Assembly (NCBI RefSeq): GCF_024168645.1
Contig: NZ_JALJWF010000001.1
Span: 4,219,501 to 4,283,500, forward strand
Source of the DNA: Pseudomonas sp. GGS8
GTDB taxonomy: Bacteria > Pseudomonadota > Gammaproteobacteria > Pseudomonadales > Pseudomonadaceae
Direction: 5' to 3'
Length of the DNA stretch: 64,000 nucleotides
Below are positions 49,304 through 60,800 of the stretch, one piece after another (the first letter of the stretch is position 1; every line of letters begins with the position of its first letter). Both the position numbers and the translations under genes were made by a program. The notes under the pieces are model-generated. The model did no database searches. It was not told the origin of the DNA and worked only from the letters and a program-made list of their open reading frames with translations.

Positions 49304-52014
49304 AGCGCTGCCTCCTGCAGACCGTCAACGGATTTGCCGAAGATTGCCGGTGGAATGCCGGCAATACCTGCAGGCAATGCGACCAGGCCGGCGCCCAGCT
49401 CTTCGTTGATGCGCAGCGGCAGACGCAAAGTCTGACCAGCCACGTTCAAGCTCAGCAGGGCACCGTCATTGACACCCAGGCGATCGGCTTCGGACTTGGC
49501 CAGCGACACGTAGGCGGCCGGAATGCGCTCCTGCACCGGTGCGGCTTTGGAAGAGTTCTCTTCGCTGCCGAACAGGTGGAAGAACGGCACGACCTGCCAA
49601 GTGCCCGGAGCCGGGTTGAACGCACGCGGAACACTGGCGAACCAGTTCAGCGAGTCACCGGTGCTTTCGATCAGGCGCGTGCCTGGGTCGCCAGCGCGGA
49701 TGTGACCACCGACTTCATCCTGGAACTTGTTCCAGGCTTGCGGCGAGTTCCAGCCCGGCGACCAGGCGAATGGCACTTGCTGACGCGGTTCAACCGAGCC
49801 CGAGTAACCTTCCATCGAGAACGAGAATGCAGTGTCGTTGTCCTGGGAGGTACGCGGTTCGTGCACGCTGATGTCAGCACGCATGGCGGTACGACCGGAA
49901 TAACGCAACGGTTCGCGAGCCAGTTTCAGGCCTTTGATCCGGAACGCGGCGGACGGTGCGGCATCGACGATACGCGCCAGTTGCGGTGTGCTTGCAGCAA
50001 CGGCAGCGGTGACGTGGTCCAGTTGGGTCCAGTCGATCGGCTGGTTCAGCAGGGTCGAGCGCAGGGCATGCAGCCAGCGCCAGCCTTCGTGAACCAGAAT
50101 GCTCGCGTCGAGGTAAGTCGGGTCGAAGACCTGGAAGAAACGCTGGGCGCGGCCTTCCTGGCTGACCAGCGTACCGTCGCCTTCGGCGAAGCTGGCCGCT
50201 GGCAGCACCAGGTGCGCGCGATCACTGGTGGCGGTCTTTTGATGGTCCGCCACGATCACCACTTTCGCGGCGTTCAGGGCAGCATCGACCTTGGATTTAT
50301 CGGTACGGGTGTACAGATCGTTTTCCAGCACGACGATGGCGTCGGCACGGCCGTCGATCACCGCTTGCAGCGCTTCGTCGACCGAGTTGCCGCCGAGCAT
50401 GGCCAGGCCGAGGCTGTTGGCTTCTGGCACGATCAGGCTGATGGAGCCGTTCTTCTCGCGCAGCTTCAGGGCTTTGGCGATGTTTGCCGCCGCTTCGATC
50501 AGCGCCTTGGAGCCCAGCGAGGTACCGGCAATGATCAGCGGACGCTTGGCTGCGAGCAGGGCGTCGGCAATGCGCTTGGCCAGCGCCAGGGCTTCGGCGT
50601 CCAGACCTTCTACGGCCGGTGCGCTGGCGTCGAGGGCGTGAGCCACGGCGAAACCGATGCGGGCCAGGTCGTCTGGCGCGGCGTGAACACATTCTTCAGC
50701 GATGTCGTCGAGCTTGGTTTCAGCCAGGCTGGCGATGAACAGCGGGTTCAGCTCGTGCTGGCCGATGTTCTTCACCGCGGCATCGAGCCACGGCTGAACG
50801 CGCATGGCGTCGGCCATGTCTTCGGCCTTGCCCTTGACCGATTGGCGCAGGGCCAGGGCCATGCGCGCAGCCGTCTGGGTCAAGTCTTCGCCGAGGACGA
50901 AAATCGCATCGTGGTCTTCGATGTCGCGCATGTTCGGGATCGGCAGCGGGCTGTCTTTGAGCACCTGCATGACCAGACGAATGCGTTCCAGCTCCGAGGC
51001 TTCGATACCGGAGTAGAAATGCTCGGCGCCGACCAGTTCGAGCAGCGCGTAGTTGCTTTCGAGGCTGGCGCGCGGTGAACCGATACCGACGATGTTGCGA
51101 CCGCGCAGCAGGTCGGCGGCTTTATCCAGGGCTTCGTCCAGGCTCAGTTTCGCGCCGTTGGCCAGCAGTGGCTGACGTGGACGATCCTTGCGGTTGACAT
51201 AGCCATAGCCGAAACGGCCACGGTCGCACAGGAAGTACTGGTTCACCGAACCGTTGAAGCGGTTTTCGATGCGGCGCAGTTCGCCGTAACGCTCGCCCGG
51301 AGAGATGTTGCAACCGCTGGAGCAGCCATGGCAGATGCTCGGCGAGAACTGCATGTCCCATTTGCGGTTGTAGCGCTCGGAGTGAGTCTTGTCGGTGAAC
51401 ACACCGGTCGGGCAGACCTCGGTGAGGTTGCCGGAGAACTCGCTTTCCAGGGTGCCGTCTTCAACGCGACCGAAGTACACGTTGTCGTGGGCGCCAAACA
51501 CACCGAGATCGGTGCCGCCAGCGTAGTCTTTATAGAAGCGCACGCAGCGATAGCAGGCGATGCAGCGGTTCATTTCGTGGGAAATGAACGGGCCCAGTTG
51601 CTGGTTCTGGTGAGTGCGCTTGGTGAAGCGATAACGGCGCTCGTTGTGGCCGGTCATCACGGTCATGTCTTGCAGGTGGCAGTGACCGCCTTCCTCACAG
51701 ACCGGGCAGTCGTGAGGGTGGTTGGTCATCAGCCATTCGACGACGCTTGCGCGAAATACTTTCGCTTCTTCGTCATCGATGGAGATCCAGCTGCCGTCGG
51801 TGGCGGGGGTCATGCAGGACATGACGATCCGACCACGCTTGTCGTTCTCGTCGGTGTACTGCTTGACCGCGCACTGGCGGCAAGCGCCAACGCTGCCAAG
51901 GGCTGGGTGCCAGCAGAAATAAGGGATATCGAGGCCTAGCGACAGACATGCCTGTAACAGGTTGTCTGCCCCATCGACTTCGAGCTCTTTGCCGTCTACG
52001 TGGATAGTGGCCAT
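49300..52014 (-). CDS. nuoG: NADH-quinone oxidoreductase subunit G
   Basis: 904 residues. The N-terminal 2Fe-2S domain has [19 protein letters not shown], followed by a His-Cys 4Fe-4S site ([17 protein letters not shown]), another set in [16 protein letters not shown], and CHGCSSGCN for the extra cluster found in gamma-proteobacteria. A molybdopterin-oxidoreductase-like domain completes it. It carries electrons through the peripheral arm. An unusual hairpin separates its start from nuoF. Confidence 0.95.
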   Translation of the reverse strand: MATIHVDGKELEVDGADNLLQACLSLGLDIPYFCWHPALGSVGACRQCAVKQYTDENDKRGRIVMSCMTPATDGSWISIDDEEAKVFRASVVEWLMTNHPHDCPVCEEGGHCHLQDMTVMTGHNERRYRFTKRTHQNQQLGPFISHEMNRCIACYRCVRFYKDYAGGTDLGVFGAHDNVYFGRVEDGTLESEFSGNLTEVCPTGVFTDKTHSERYNRKWDMQFSPSICHGCSSGCNISPGERYGELRRIENRFNGSVNQYFLCDRGRFGYGYVNRKDRPRQPLLANGAKLSLDEALDKAADLLRGRNIVGIGSPRASLESNYALLELVGAEHFYSGIEASELERIRLVMQVLKDSPLPIPNMRDIEDHDAIFVLGEDLTQTAARMALALRQSVKGKAEDMADAMRVQPWLDAAVKNIGQHELNPLFIASLAETKLDDIAEECVHAAPDDLARIGFAVAHALDASAPAVEGLDAEALALAKRIADALLAAKRPLIIAGTSLGSKALIEAAANIAKALKLREKNGSISLIVPEANSLGLAMLGGNSVDEALQAVIDGRADAIVVLENDLYTRTDKSKVDAALNAAKVVIVADHQKTATSDRAHLVLPAASFAEGDGTLVSQEGRAQRFFQVFDPTYLDASILVHEGWRWLHALRSTLLNQPIDWTQLDHVTAAVAASTPQLARIVDAAPSAAFRIKGLKLAREPLRYSGRTAMRADISVHEPRTSQDNDTAFSFSMEGYSGSVEPRQQVPFAWSPGWNSPQAWNKFQDEVGGHIRAGDPGTRLIESTGDSLNWFASVPRAFNPAPGTWQVVPFFHLFGSEENSSKAAPVQERIPAAYVSLAKSEADRLGVNDGALLSLNVAGQTLRLPLRINEELGAGLVALPAGIAGIPPAIFGKSVDGLQEAAL

Positions 52015-52112
52015 GGTTCAAAGTTCTTCGTTGGCCCGGTGTCAGCGGGCGTGGCTAATGGAATCTTGTTATCCGTCCAAATCCAAACAGCCTCGAAAGG
52101 CGTCATCGGACG

Positions 52113-52145
52113 AAAGGCGAACGGCACGGACCGTTCGCCTTTTTT
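52113..52145. other. Strong terminator-like hairpin between nuoF and nuoG
   Basis: AAAGGCGAACGG and CCGTTCGCCTTT form a perfect 12-pair stem around CACGGA. On the plus strand it ends in six T. On the minus strand, the direction of the operon, only TTT follows. It lies in the 137-bp nuoF-nuoG gap, which is by far the largest inside the operon. It may be an mRNA processing or stability element, or a weak attenuator. Confidence 0.7.
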
Positions 52146-52151
52146 AAAGCG

Positions 52152-53507
52152 TTAAGCGCCGACTACGATCGGCTTTGCCAGAGGCGGGACGACGGCGCGG
52201 GTAGGCGCGATGCCGGCTTCGAACTCTGGACGGAAGTATTTGATGGCACTGCCCAACGGCTCCACGGCACCCGGTGCGTGAGCACAGAAGGTCTTGCCTG
52301 GGCCGAGGAAACCGACCAGACCCAGCAGGGTCTCGATATCGCCGGCTTGCCCTTCACCGTTCTCGATCGCGCGCAGCAGCTTGACGCTCCACGGCAGACC
52401 GTCACGGCACGGGGTGCAGAAGCCGCAGGATTCACGGGAGAAGAACTCTTCCATGTTGCGCAGCAAGGACACCATGTTGACGCTGTCGTCCACCGCCATG
52501 GCCAGGCCGGTACCCATACGGGTGCCCACTTTGGCGATGCCGCCGGCGTACATTTGTGCGTCCAGGTGTTCCGGCAACAGGAAGCCGGTACCGGCGCCGC
52601 CTGGCTGCCAGCACTTGAGCTTGTAACCGTCGCGCATGCCACCGGCGTAGTCTTCGAACAGCTCGCGACCGGTGACACCAAACGGCAATTCCCACAGGCC
52701 CGGGTTCTTGACCTTGCCGGAGAAGCCCATGAGCTTGGTGCCCATGTCTTCGCTGCCTTCGCGGGCCAACGATTTGTACCAGTCCACGCCGTCGGCAATG
52801 ATCGCCGGCACGTTGCACAGGGTTTCAACGTTGTTCACGCAGGTCGGCTTGCCCCACACGCCTACGGCGGCAGGGAAGGGCGGCTTGGAGCGCGGGTTGG
52901 CGCGGCGGCCTTCGAGGGAGTTGATCAGCGCGGTTTCTTCACCGCAGATGTAACGCCCGGCACCGGTATGGACGAACAGCTCGAAATCGAAGCCGCTGCC
53001 CAAAATGTTTTTACCCAACAGCCCCGCTGCCTTGGCTTCTTCCACGGCACGGTTCAGGTGCTTGGCGGCGGTGGTGTATTCGCCACGCAGGAAGATGTAG
53101 CCACGGTAGGTTTTCAGCGCGCGAGCACTGATCAGCATGCCTTCGATCAGCAGATGGGGCAGTTGCTCCATCAGCATGCGGTCTTTCCAGGTGTTCGGCT
53201 CCATTTCATCCGCGTTGCACAGCAGGTAGCGGATGTTGATGGATTCGTCCTTGGGCATCAGGCCCCACTTCACGCCCGTGGGGAAGCCGGCACCGCCGCG
53301 ACCCTTGAGGCCGGAGTCTTTCACGGTCTGGACGATGTCGTCCTGGGCCATGTCGGCGAAGGCCTTGCGCGCAGCGGCGTAACCGTTCTTGGCCTGGTAC
53401 TCGTCGAGCCATACGGCTTCGCCGTCGTCACGCAGGCGCCAGGTGAGCGGGTGAGTCTCGGCCGAACGCTTGATGCGGTTGGCAGGACCGAAGGAAGTCA
53501 GGGTCAT
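52152..53507 (-). CDS. nuoF: NADH-quinone oxidoreductase subunit F (NADH- and FMN-binding)
   Basis: 451 residues. FMN/NADH-binding segments [16 protein letters not shown] and [14 protein letters not shown] are present. Cluster N3 ligands are [10 protein letters not shown], with the fourth Cys in [14 protein letters not shown]. This subunit oxidises NADH at the tip of the peripheral arm. Its ATG overlaps nuoE by four bases. Confidence 0.96.
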   Translation of the reverse strand: MTLTSFGPANRIKRSAETHPLTWRLRDDGEAVWLDEYQAKNGYAAARKAFADMAQDDIVQTVKDSGLKGRGGAGFPTGVKWGLMPKDESINIRYLLCNADEMEPNTWKDRMLMEQLPHLLIEGMLISARALKTYRGYIFLRGEYTTAAKHLNRAVEEAKAAGLLGKNILGSGFDFELFVHTGAGRYICGEETALINSLEGRRANPRSKPPFPAAVGVWGKPTCVNNVETLCNVPAIIADGVDWYKSLAREGSEDMGTKLMGFSGKVKNPGLWELPFGVTGRELFEDYAGGMRDGYKLKCWQPGGAGTGFLLPEHLDAQMYAGGIAKVGTRMGTGLAMAVDDSVNMVSLLRNMEEFFSRESCGFCTPCRDGLPWSVKLLRAIENGEGQAGDIETLLGLVGFLGPGKTFCAHAPGAVEPLGSAIKYFRPEFEAGIAPTRAVVPPLAKPIVVGA

Positions 53508-54001
53508 ACGTAGCCCTCGAGCAATTTGGCAACGCCGGCAGGCTGCACGTCACCGAATGTGTCGTCGTCGATCATCAACGCCGGCGCCTTGTCACAGTTG
53601 CCGAGGCAGCAGACCGGCAGCAGGGTAAAACGACCGTCGGCGGTGGTCTGACCCAGGCCGATGCCCAGCTTGCTCTGGATTTCGCTGACCACCGATTCAT
53701 GGCCGCCGATGTAGCAGACCATGCTGTCGCAGACGCGAATGATGTGACGGCCGACTGGCTGACGGAAGATCTGGCTATAGAACGTCGCCACCCCTTCAAC
53801 GTCGCTGGCCGGGATGCCGAGGATTTCGCCGATGGCGTAGAGCGCGCCATCAGGCACCCAACCACGTTCCTTCTGGACGATCTTCAGGGCTTCGATCGAC
53901 GCCGCGCGCGGGTCTTCGTAGTGATGCAGCTCGTGCTCGATGGCCGAGCGCTCGGTTTCGCTGAGGGCGAAACGGTCAGTCTGGATAAGCGTGCTATTCA
54001 T
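53504..54001 (-). CDS. nuoE: NADH-quinone oxidoreductase subunit E (2Fe-2S)
   Basis: 165 residues with a thioredoxin-like 2Fe-2S domain. Ligands are CDSMVC and CLGNC. It holds cluster N1a next to NuoF and is thought to temper electron leakage. It lies directly after nuoCD with a two-base gap. Confidence 0.95.
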   Translation of the reverse strand: MNSTLIQTDRFALSETERSAIEHELHHYEDPRAASIEALKIVQKERGWVPDGALYAIGEILGIPASDVEGVATFYSQIFRQPVGRHIIRVCDSMVCYIGGHESVVSEIQSKLGIGLGQTTADGRFTLLPVCCLGNCDKAPALMIDDDTFGDVQPAGVAKLLEGYV

Positions 54002-54003
54002 GC

Positions 54004-55794
<1,791 letters not shown>

Positions 55795-55860
55795 TTATCG
55801 CTTTCGGTCAACGTAAAGAATGAAGCCAGTTTCTCGTTCTATAAAAGAAGCAGATCTGGA

Positions 55861-56535
55861 TCAGACTTCGTCGGGGCTGCGCAGGTTGGTTACCTGAATA
55901 CGCTGTTCGCGGCGCTGTTCCTTTTGCGAAGGCATCTCGGCGCGGTAAACGCCTTGATCACCAACGACCCAGGAAAGTGGGCGACGCTCCTGGCCAATCG
56001 ACTCCTGCAACAGCATCAAGCCTTGCAGAAAAGCTTCAGGGCGGGGTGGGCAGCCAGGCACGTAGACGTCCACGGGCAGGAACTTGTCCACCCCTTGAAC
56101 GACGGAGTAGATGTCGTACATGCCACCGGAGTTGGCGCACGAACCCATGGAGATAACCCATTTAGGTTCGAGCATCTGCTCGTAGAGACGCTGAATGATC
56201 GGCGCCATCTTGATGAAGCAGGTACCGGCGATAACCATGAAATCCGCCTGGCGCGGCGATGCCCGGATTACCTCGGCGCCAAAGCGCGCGATGTCGTGGG
56301 GCGCCGTGAAGGCGGTGGTCATTTCCACGTAGCAGCACGAAAGACCGAAGTTATACGGCCACAGGGAGTTCTTGCGCCCCCAGTTGATCGTGCCGTTGAG
56401 CACGTCTTCGAGCTTGCCCATGAAAATGTTTTTGTGGACTTGATCTTCTAACGGATCGGAAACGGTTTCCCGTTGGCCAATCGGATACTGCTCGTTAGGA
56501 GCATCGGGGTCGATCCTGGTGAGATTGTATTGCAT
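55861..56535 (-). CDS. nuoB: NADH-quinone oxidoreductase subunit B (cluster N2)
   Basis: 224 residues from the ATG at 56535, eight bases after GAGG; a TTG at 56541 would add two residues. Ligands of the terminal cluster N2 are in [21 protein letters not shown] and [11 protein letters not shown]. It gives electrons to ubiquinone at the interface with NuoD and NuoH. Confidence 0.95.
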   Translation of the reverse strand: MQYNLTRIDPDAPNEQYPIGQRETVSDPLEDQVHKNIFMGKLEDVLNGTINWGRKNSLWPYNFGLSCCYVEMTTAFTAPHDIARFGAEVIRASPRQADFMVIAGTCFIKMAPIIQRLYEQMLEPKWVISMGSCANSGGMYDIYSVVQGVDKFLPVDVYVPGCPPRPEAFLQGLMLLQESIGQERRPLSWVVGDQGVYRAEMPSQKEQRREQRIQVTNLRSPDEV

Positions 56536-56545
56536 TGCCAAAGCC

Positions 56546-56959
56546 TCATTGTTTCAGCTTCGCTTGCCGCTTACGACGAGCTTCCGGAGCCCAGTCAAGG
56601 GCGCCCACTCGGAATAGGTAGACAAGACCTGCCAACAGAATTGCTATGAAAACGAGAGCTTCGACGAATCCGGTCCAGCCGCTTTCGCGGACGGACACAG
56701 ACCAGGCAAAGAGAAAGAGGGCTTCGATATCGAAGATCACGAAGAGCATCGCGACCAGATAGAATTTGGCTGAGAGCCGCAAGCGGGCGCCACCTGTAGG
56801 TAGCATGCCGGATTCGAACGGTTCGTTTTTGCTGCGGCCCCAGGCTTTTGACCCGAGGAGGCTGGAGACGCCGAGCATGAAGGCGCAAAGGCCGCCGACA
56901 CCCAGAAGGAAAATGGCAAAGCCCCAGTTGTGGGCCATGAGTCCGGTCGCTTCGGGCAT
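56546..56959 (-). CDS. nuoA: NADH-quinone oxidoreductase subunit A
   Basis: 137 residues from the ATG at 56959, preceded by TAAGGA; upstream in-frame Met codons lie in the promoter region. Three transmembrane helices and the conserved loop [12 protein letters not shown] are present. It is a small membrane-arm subunit near the quinone channel and the first gene of the operon. Confidence 0.95.
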   Translation of the reverse strand: MPEATGLMAHNWGFAIFLLGVGGLCAFMLGVSSLLGSKAWGRSKNEPFESGMLPTGGARLRLSAKFYLVAMLFVIFDIEALFLFAWSVSVRESGWTGFVEALVFIAILLAGLVYLFRVGALDWAPEARRKRQAKLKQ

Positions 56960-57440
56960 GCTGGTAATCCTTAACAGAGAGCAAAGGTCTCTGAGCTTGA
57001 TAAAGAAATAAGGCAGTGACGATATGTCGCAGCAATCAATCGCGCTGATTTTATGGCTAAACACCCTGCAAGTAAAATTCCTATAGCGAAATTATTTATT
57101 GGAATAAGGACATGGCGCACCTCAAAAGCCCTGTAGCCCATGCGGTCCGGGCATTAGCGGGGGGTTTGTCAAATATGTTTTGTAGGAAATGTAACGAACA
57201 TAGTTGCTGCTAAATGATAATCAATGTTATTTGGTGTGGTTTTCAAACTGTTTAGCGGGTAGCGGTTCGGGAACTTGTCTTATATGCACGTTACTGCAAG
57301 TAGCGCGCGGGGTGGTTTTACCTTGTTTTCCTGATCGCGAAACTGCTCTGGATCAACGTTTTGCCTTGGGGCGCCACCGACCACTGTGGGAGCGGGCAAG
57401 CCCGCTCCCACAGGGTGGGTGGCGTTCAAAAAATTGCAGG
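56960..57440. other. Intergenic region upstream of nuoA
   Basis: No gene is seen. The part near nuoA is AT-rich and must hold the nuo promoter, but I cannot name a convincing -35/-10 pair. A partial Fur-like stretch (TGATAATCAATGTTATT, about 57214) is too weak to call. A REP palindrome is at 57384-57413. Confidence 0.5.
57384..57413. repeat. Single REP palindrome
   Basis: CTGTGGGAGCGGGC and its exact complement are separated by AA only, giving a 30-bp perfect palindrome of the REP family without a REPIN spacer. Confidence 0.8.
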
Positions 57441-57470
57441 CAAAAAAACGCCCCGAACCAGTCGGGGCGT
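57441..57470 (-). terminator. Rho-independent terminator of aceA
   Basis: ACGCCCCG and CGGGGCGT pair around a seven-base loop; on the minus strand TTTTTTT follows. It is about 70 bp past the aceA stop. Confidence 0.92.
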
Positions 57471-57537
57471 CAGATGAGCGGCTTTGCGGTTAGCTTTTTA
57501 TTCGGTCCGCAAGGGCCGTTTGTTTAAGCGAAGCAGA

Positions 57538-58863
57538 TCAGTGGAACTGCTCTTCTTCGGTCGAGCCGGTCAGCGCGGTTACCGAAGACGTGCCACCCTG
57601 GATCACGGTGGTCATGTCGTCGAAGTAGCCGGTGCCCACTTCCTGCTGGTGAGCCACGAAGGTGTAACCCTTGGCAGCGTCAGCGAACTCTTGCTCTTGC
57701 AGCTTCACGTAGGCAGTCATGTCGTTGCGGGCGTAGTCGTGCGCCAGGTTGAACATGCTGTGCCACATGTTGTGAATGCCGGCCAGGGTGATGAACTGAT
57801 GCTTGTAACCCATGGCGGACAGTTCGCGCTGGAACTTGGCGATGGTCGCATCGTCCAGGTTTTTCTTCCAGTTGAAGGAAGGCGAGCAGTTGTACGACAG
57901 CAGTTGGTCCGGGTATTCCTTTTTGATCGCTTCGGCGAAACGACGTGCTTCTTCCAGATCCGGCTTGGCAGTTTCACACCAGATCAGGTCGGCGTACGGC
58001 GCGTAGGCCAGGCCGCGAGCGATGGCCTGGTCGAGGCCGGCGCGCACTTTGTAGAAGCCTTCCTGGGTACGTTCGCCAGTCACGAACGGCTGGTCGTACG
58101 GGTCGCAGTCGGAGGTCAGCAGGTCAGCCGCGTTAGCGTCGGTACGGGCCAGGATGATGGTCGGTGTACCGGCAACGTCAGCCGCCAGGCGAGCAGCGGT
58201 CAGCTTCTGCACGGCTTCCTGGGTCGGAACCAGTACCTTGCCGCCCATGTGGCCGCATTTTTTCACGGAGGCCAGTTGGTCTTCGAAGTGAACGCCGGCG
58301 GCGCCTGCTTCGATCATGCTCTTCATCAGTTCGTAGGCGTTCAGTACGCCGCCGAAACCGGCTTCAGCGTCCGCCACGATGGGGGCGAAGTAGTCGATGT
58401 AACCTTCGTCGCCCGGGTTCTTGCCGGCTTTCCACTGGATCTGGTCGGCACGACGGAACGAGTTGTTGATGCGCTTGACCACGGTTGGAACCGAATCCAC
58501 CGGGTACAGCGACTGATCCGGGTACATCGATTCGGCAGAGTTGTTGTCCGCAGCCACTTGCCAGCCCGACAGGTAGATTGCCTGGATGCCGGCCTTGACT
58601 TGTTGCACTGCCTGGCCGCCGGTCAGGGCGCCCATGCAGTTGACGAAATCTTTCTCAGGACGGAAGGACGGCTTGGCACCCTGGGTCACCAGGTTCCAGA
58701 GCTTCTCGGCGCCCATTTTCGCAAAGGTGTGCTCAGGTTGAACCGAGCCACGCAGGCGGACGACGTCAGCAGCGGAGTAAGTGCGTGTCACGCCTTTCCA
58801 GCGCGGGTTTTCAGCCCAATCTTTTTCGAGGGCTGCAATTTGCTGTTCGCGTGTCAGTGCCAT
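57538..58863 (-). CDS. aceA: Isocitrate lyase
   Basis: 441 residues from the ATG at 58863; a longer upstream frame lacks support. The catalytic signature is [13 protein letters not shown], with the nucleophilic Cys. It splits isocitrate to succinate and glyoxylate, the first step of the glyoxylate shunt, needed for growth on acetate and fatty acids. This is the shorter, E. coli-type form. It stands alone with its own terminator. Confidence 0.96.
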   Translation of the reverse strand: MALTREQQIAALEKDWAENPRWKGVTRTYSAADVVRLRGSVQPEHTFAKMGAEKLWNLVTQGAKPSFRPEKDFVNCMGALTGGQAVQQVKAGIQAIYLSGWQVAADNNSAESMYPDQSLYPVDSVPTVVKRINNSFRRADQIQWKAGKNPGDEGYIDYFAPIVADAEAGFGGVLNAYELMKSMIEAGAAGVHFEDQLASVKKCGHMGGKVLVPTQEAVQKLTAARLAADVAGTPTIILARTDANAADLLTSDCDPYDQPFVTGERTQEGFYKVRAGLDQAIARGLAYAPYADLIWCETAKPDLEEARRFAEAIKKEYPDQLLSYNCSPSFNWKKNLDDATIAKFQRELSAMGYKHQFITLAGIHNMWHSMFNLAHDYARNDMTAYVKLQEQEFADAAKGYTFVAHQQEVGTGYFDDMTTVIQGGTSSVTALTGSTEEEQFH

Positions 58864-59377
58864 GGAGATAAACCTCGTCGCGTCTTTAATCGAAAGTGGT
58901 TCTGAGTGGACAGTTCCTGCGTGCCAAATACGCTCATTCAATTGGGGGCGTATATGGTTGCTCGCTGACCAGAAGCTTAGGCGGTCAAGTCGGGTTTGGC
59001 GGGGATGGCGACGGGATGAACGATGGGCTCGAGGGGAGGTGAGCAGGTAAGGGCGAACTGGCGAGCGCATTCGGGCGTCGTGGGCCTTGGTGCGAACTTC
59101 AGTGTGGAGCCGGGTTACCTAATTACGCTTCCGTCCCTCGGGACAACTTCGTTCCAGTCGGCAACCTCGTCAAACACACCTTGTGGGCGGTACAGACACG
59201 AATCGGTTCGCGGGGTAGGGTGCGAACAGCGACTCGAAAGCCCTTGCCAGGGCCTCTGATTAGCGGGAGCGAGGTCATCATGCCTTTGCTTTTTTGGCTC
59301 GTCAAACGTTTTGTAGTGCTTTTTTTCAAGCACTACATCTTTAGTCTAATACGACTAATCAGTCAGTTTTTGGTGCT
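58864..59377. other. Intergenic region upstream of aceA
   Basis: It holds the aceA promoter (not resolved), one possible small ORF at 59280-59381 and a perfect ten-pair inverted repeat TGTAGTGCTT/AAGCACTACA at 59312-59337. Nothing else is supported; longer frames here read through without a ribosome-binding site. Confidence 0.5.
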
Positions 59378-59381
59378 TTAG
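59280..59381 (+). CDS. Possible 33-residue hydrophobic small protein
   Basis: ATG at 59280 is preceded by GCGAGGT at good spacing. The peptide, MPLLFWLVKRFVVLFFKHYI followed by FSLIRLISQFLVL, is almost wholly hydrophobic with a few Lys/Arg and could be a membrane microprotein. A perfect hairpin (59312-59337) lies in the coding part. No homologue is recalled and the stop overlaps the converging secretin-like gene by four bases, so chance cannot be excluded. Confidence 0.25.
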   Translation: MPLLFWLVKRFVVLFFKHYIFSLIRLISQFLVL

Positions 59382-60139
59382 TCCAAGGTGTCGACCTTCA
59401 CCCGCAGAGTCATGTCGTCCCGGTCCTGAGTCGAGTAGCTGCGGGTCAGGCCCTGTTTGTCGGCCTGAGTCTGGCGATTCACGCCGGCCAGGGTGATCCA
59501 CTCACCCAGTCGGCCGCTGACAGTTGTGTCGGTACTCTGCACGTTCACTACATCGGGACGTTCCTGGCTCATCCGGTCACGGTTGGTACTGATAGCCAGA
59601 TGAACGATGTCGCCGGTGACGCTGGCGGTGACGTAGAAACCCTGGGTGACATTGCGGTATTCGGTCTGGCTGCGCAGGTCGCCGTAGCTGTCGGTCTGGG
59701 TGCTGGTGAGCGGCACGCTTTGGCCGACCTGGATCAGTGCCGGTGCGCCTTCGCTGGCCTGAACCTGCTGGATGCCGCCTTCACGGCTGTCGGTGCTGCG
59801 ATTGATGATGCGGGTCTGATTCGGTGCGGCGCCATTCACCGAGTAGCCCTGATCGCCCTGAAAGTTGTTTTCGTTGGTGTCGACGGTGATCAGCAGGCGC
59901 TTGGGGGCGGTATCGAGTTGCGCGAGGAAAGCCTTGAGTTCGTCGATCTTGCCGGGCTCGGCATTGACGATCAGTTGGTTGCCATAGGCGCTGACCTTGC
60001 CATCGTTACCGATGAAATTCTGCGCCACTGGCAACAGATCAGCGCTGGTGCGGTAATTCAGGGGCACGATCTCGGTGGCGGCCATGACCGAAAAACTGCA
60101 GGTCAGTAGCAGCGTGGTGAGCAGGGTGCGTAGGGACAT
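59378..60139 (-). CDS. Short secretin-domain periplasmic protein
   Basis: 253 residues from the ATG at 60139, preceded by GGAGA. A signal peptide (MSLRTLLTTLLLTCSFSVMA) is followed by a secretin N1-type domain (VPLNYRTSADLLPVAQNFIG and LIVNAEPGKIDELKAFLAQLD). A beta-rich domain like the start of the secretin core follows (QVGQSVPLTSTQ, GFYVTASVTGDIVHLAIST). It is far shorter than PilQ or type II secretins and lacks the gate-forming membrane part. Its role is unknown; no secretion genes adjoin it. Confidence 0.75.
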   Translation of the reverse strand: MSLRTLLTTLLLTCSFSVMAATEIVPLNYRTSADLLPVAQNFIGNDGKVSAYGNQLIVNAEPGKIDELKAFLAQLDTAPKRLLITVDTNENNFQGDQGYSVNGAAPNQTRIINRSTDSREGGIQQVQASEGAPALIQVGQSVPLTSTQTDSYGDLRSQTEYRNVTQGFYVTASVTGDIVHLAISTNRDRMSQERPDVVNVQSTDTTVSGRLGEWITLAGVNRQTQADKQGLTRSYSTQDRDDMTLRVKVDTLD

Positions 60140-60217
60140 GTCCGTTTCTCCGCAAATCAAAGGTTTGATATTGCCAGTTTGTCGGCCCGGCGTGGTGCGA
60201 GTTGAATCACAGACAGC

Positions 60218-60254
60218 AAAACGCCCCGGCATCCGAGAATGGCGGGGCGTTTTT
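60218..60254 (-). terminator. Rho-independent terminator after the GNAT gene
   Basis: ACGCCCCG (60220-60228) and CGGGGCGT (60243-60250) pair around about 14 bases, with T-runs on both strands (TTTTG on the minus strand). It lies downstream of the GNAT gene and ahead of the secretin-like gene. Confidence 0.75.
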
Positions 60255-60275
60255 GGGGTGTTCATGATGTGCATT

Positions 60276-60369
60276 TGTGGCGAGGGGGCTTGCCCCCGTT
60301 GGTCGCATAGCGGCCCGAAGATTTTTAGGGCTGCTGCGCAGCCCAGCGGGGGCAAGCCCCCTCGCCACA
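60276..60369. repeat. REPIN, GTGGCGAGGGGGCTTG class
   Basis: TGTGGCGAGGGGGCTTGCCC and its inverse are 94 bp apart, with a second inner palindrome (GGGCTGCTGCGCAGCCC). It ends six bases before the GNAT stop codon. Confidence 0.85.
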
Positions 60370-60374
60370 GGGTA

Positions 60375-60800
60375 TCAAGCCGAGTGACGCACCATGTCCA
60401 CATGGGGAATCCCGGCTTCCAGGAATTCCTCACTGACCATGCTGAAACCCAAGCGCTCATAGAACGCCGTGGCCTGCACTTGCGCGCTCAGCATTTGCTG
60501 CTTCAGCCCGCGCTTCTCGGCTTCACCGATCACCGCTTGCATTAGCGCATCGCCAACCTTCAAGCCACGCCAGTCTTTGAGTACCGACACCCGGCCGATG
60601 TGGCCATCGGGCAACAGGCGGGCGGTGCCGATCGGAAAGTCGCCCTCGAAGGCCAGAAAATGCACCGCCGTGGCGTCATCGGCATCCCACTCCAGCTCAG
60701 GCGGAACGGATTGCTCGGCGACGAATACCGCTTCACGAATGCGCCGGATCTCGGCGTTGTCCTTTTGCCAGTCTGCGACACGTACGTGAATCTTATTCAT
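60375..60800 (-). CDS. GNAT-family N-acetyltransferase
   Basis: 141 residues from the ATG at 60800. The acetyl-CoA site is RVSVLKDWRGLKVGDALM and the C-terminal part has the usual ATAFYERLGF with Tyr. The N-terminal IRREAVFVAEQSVPPELEWD-like stretch resembles ElaA-type enzymes. The gene overlaps the 3' end of the L16 hydroxylase gene by eight bases, so the two are co-translated. The substrate is unknown. Confidence 0.88.
   Translation of the reverse strand: MNKIHVRVADWQKDNAEIRRIREAVFVAEQSVPPELEWDADDATAVHFLAFEGDFPIGTARLLPDGHIGRVSVLKDWRGLKVGDALMQAVIGEAEKRGLKQQMLSAQVQATAFYERLGFSMVSEEFLEAGIPHVDMVRHSA

Noticed and set aside
42860..49435. Long plus-strand reading frames opposite the nuo genes (for example 43473-44867 and 47228-49435)
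   Set aside because: They are antisense to well-recognised complex I genes, have no family motif, and are rich in Gln, Arg, His and Gly, as expected of shadow frames in high-GC DNA.
57210..57232. Possible Fur box upstream of nuoA
   Set aside because: TGATAATCAATGTTATT matches only part of the 19-bp consensus, and no iron gene is nearby.
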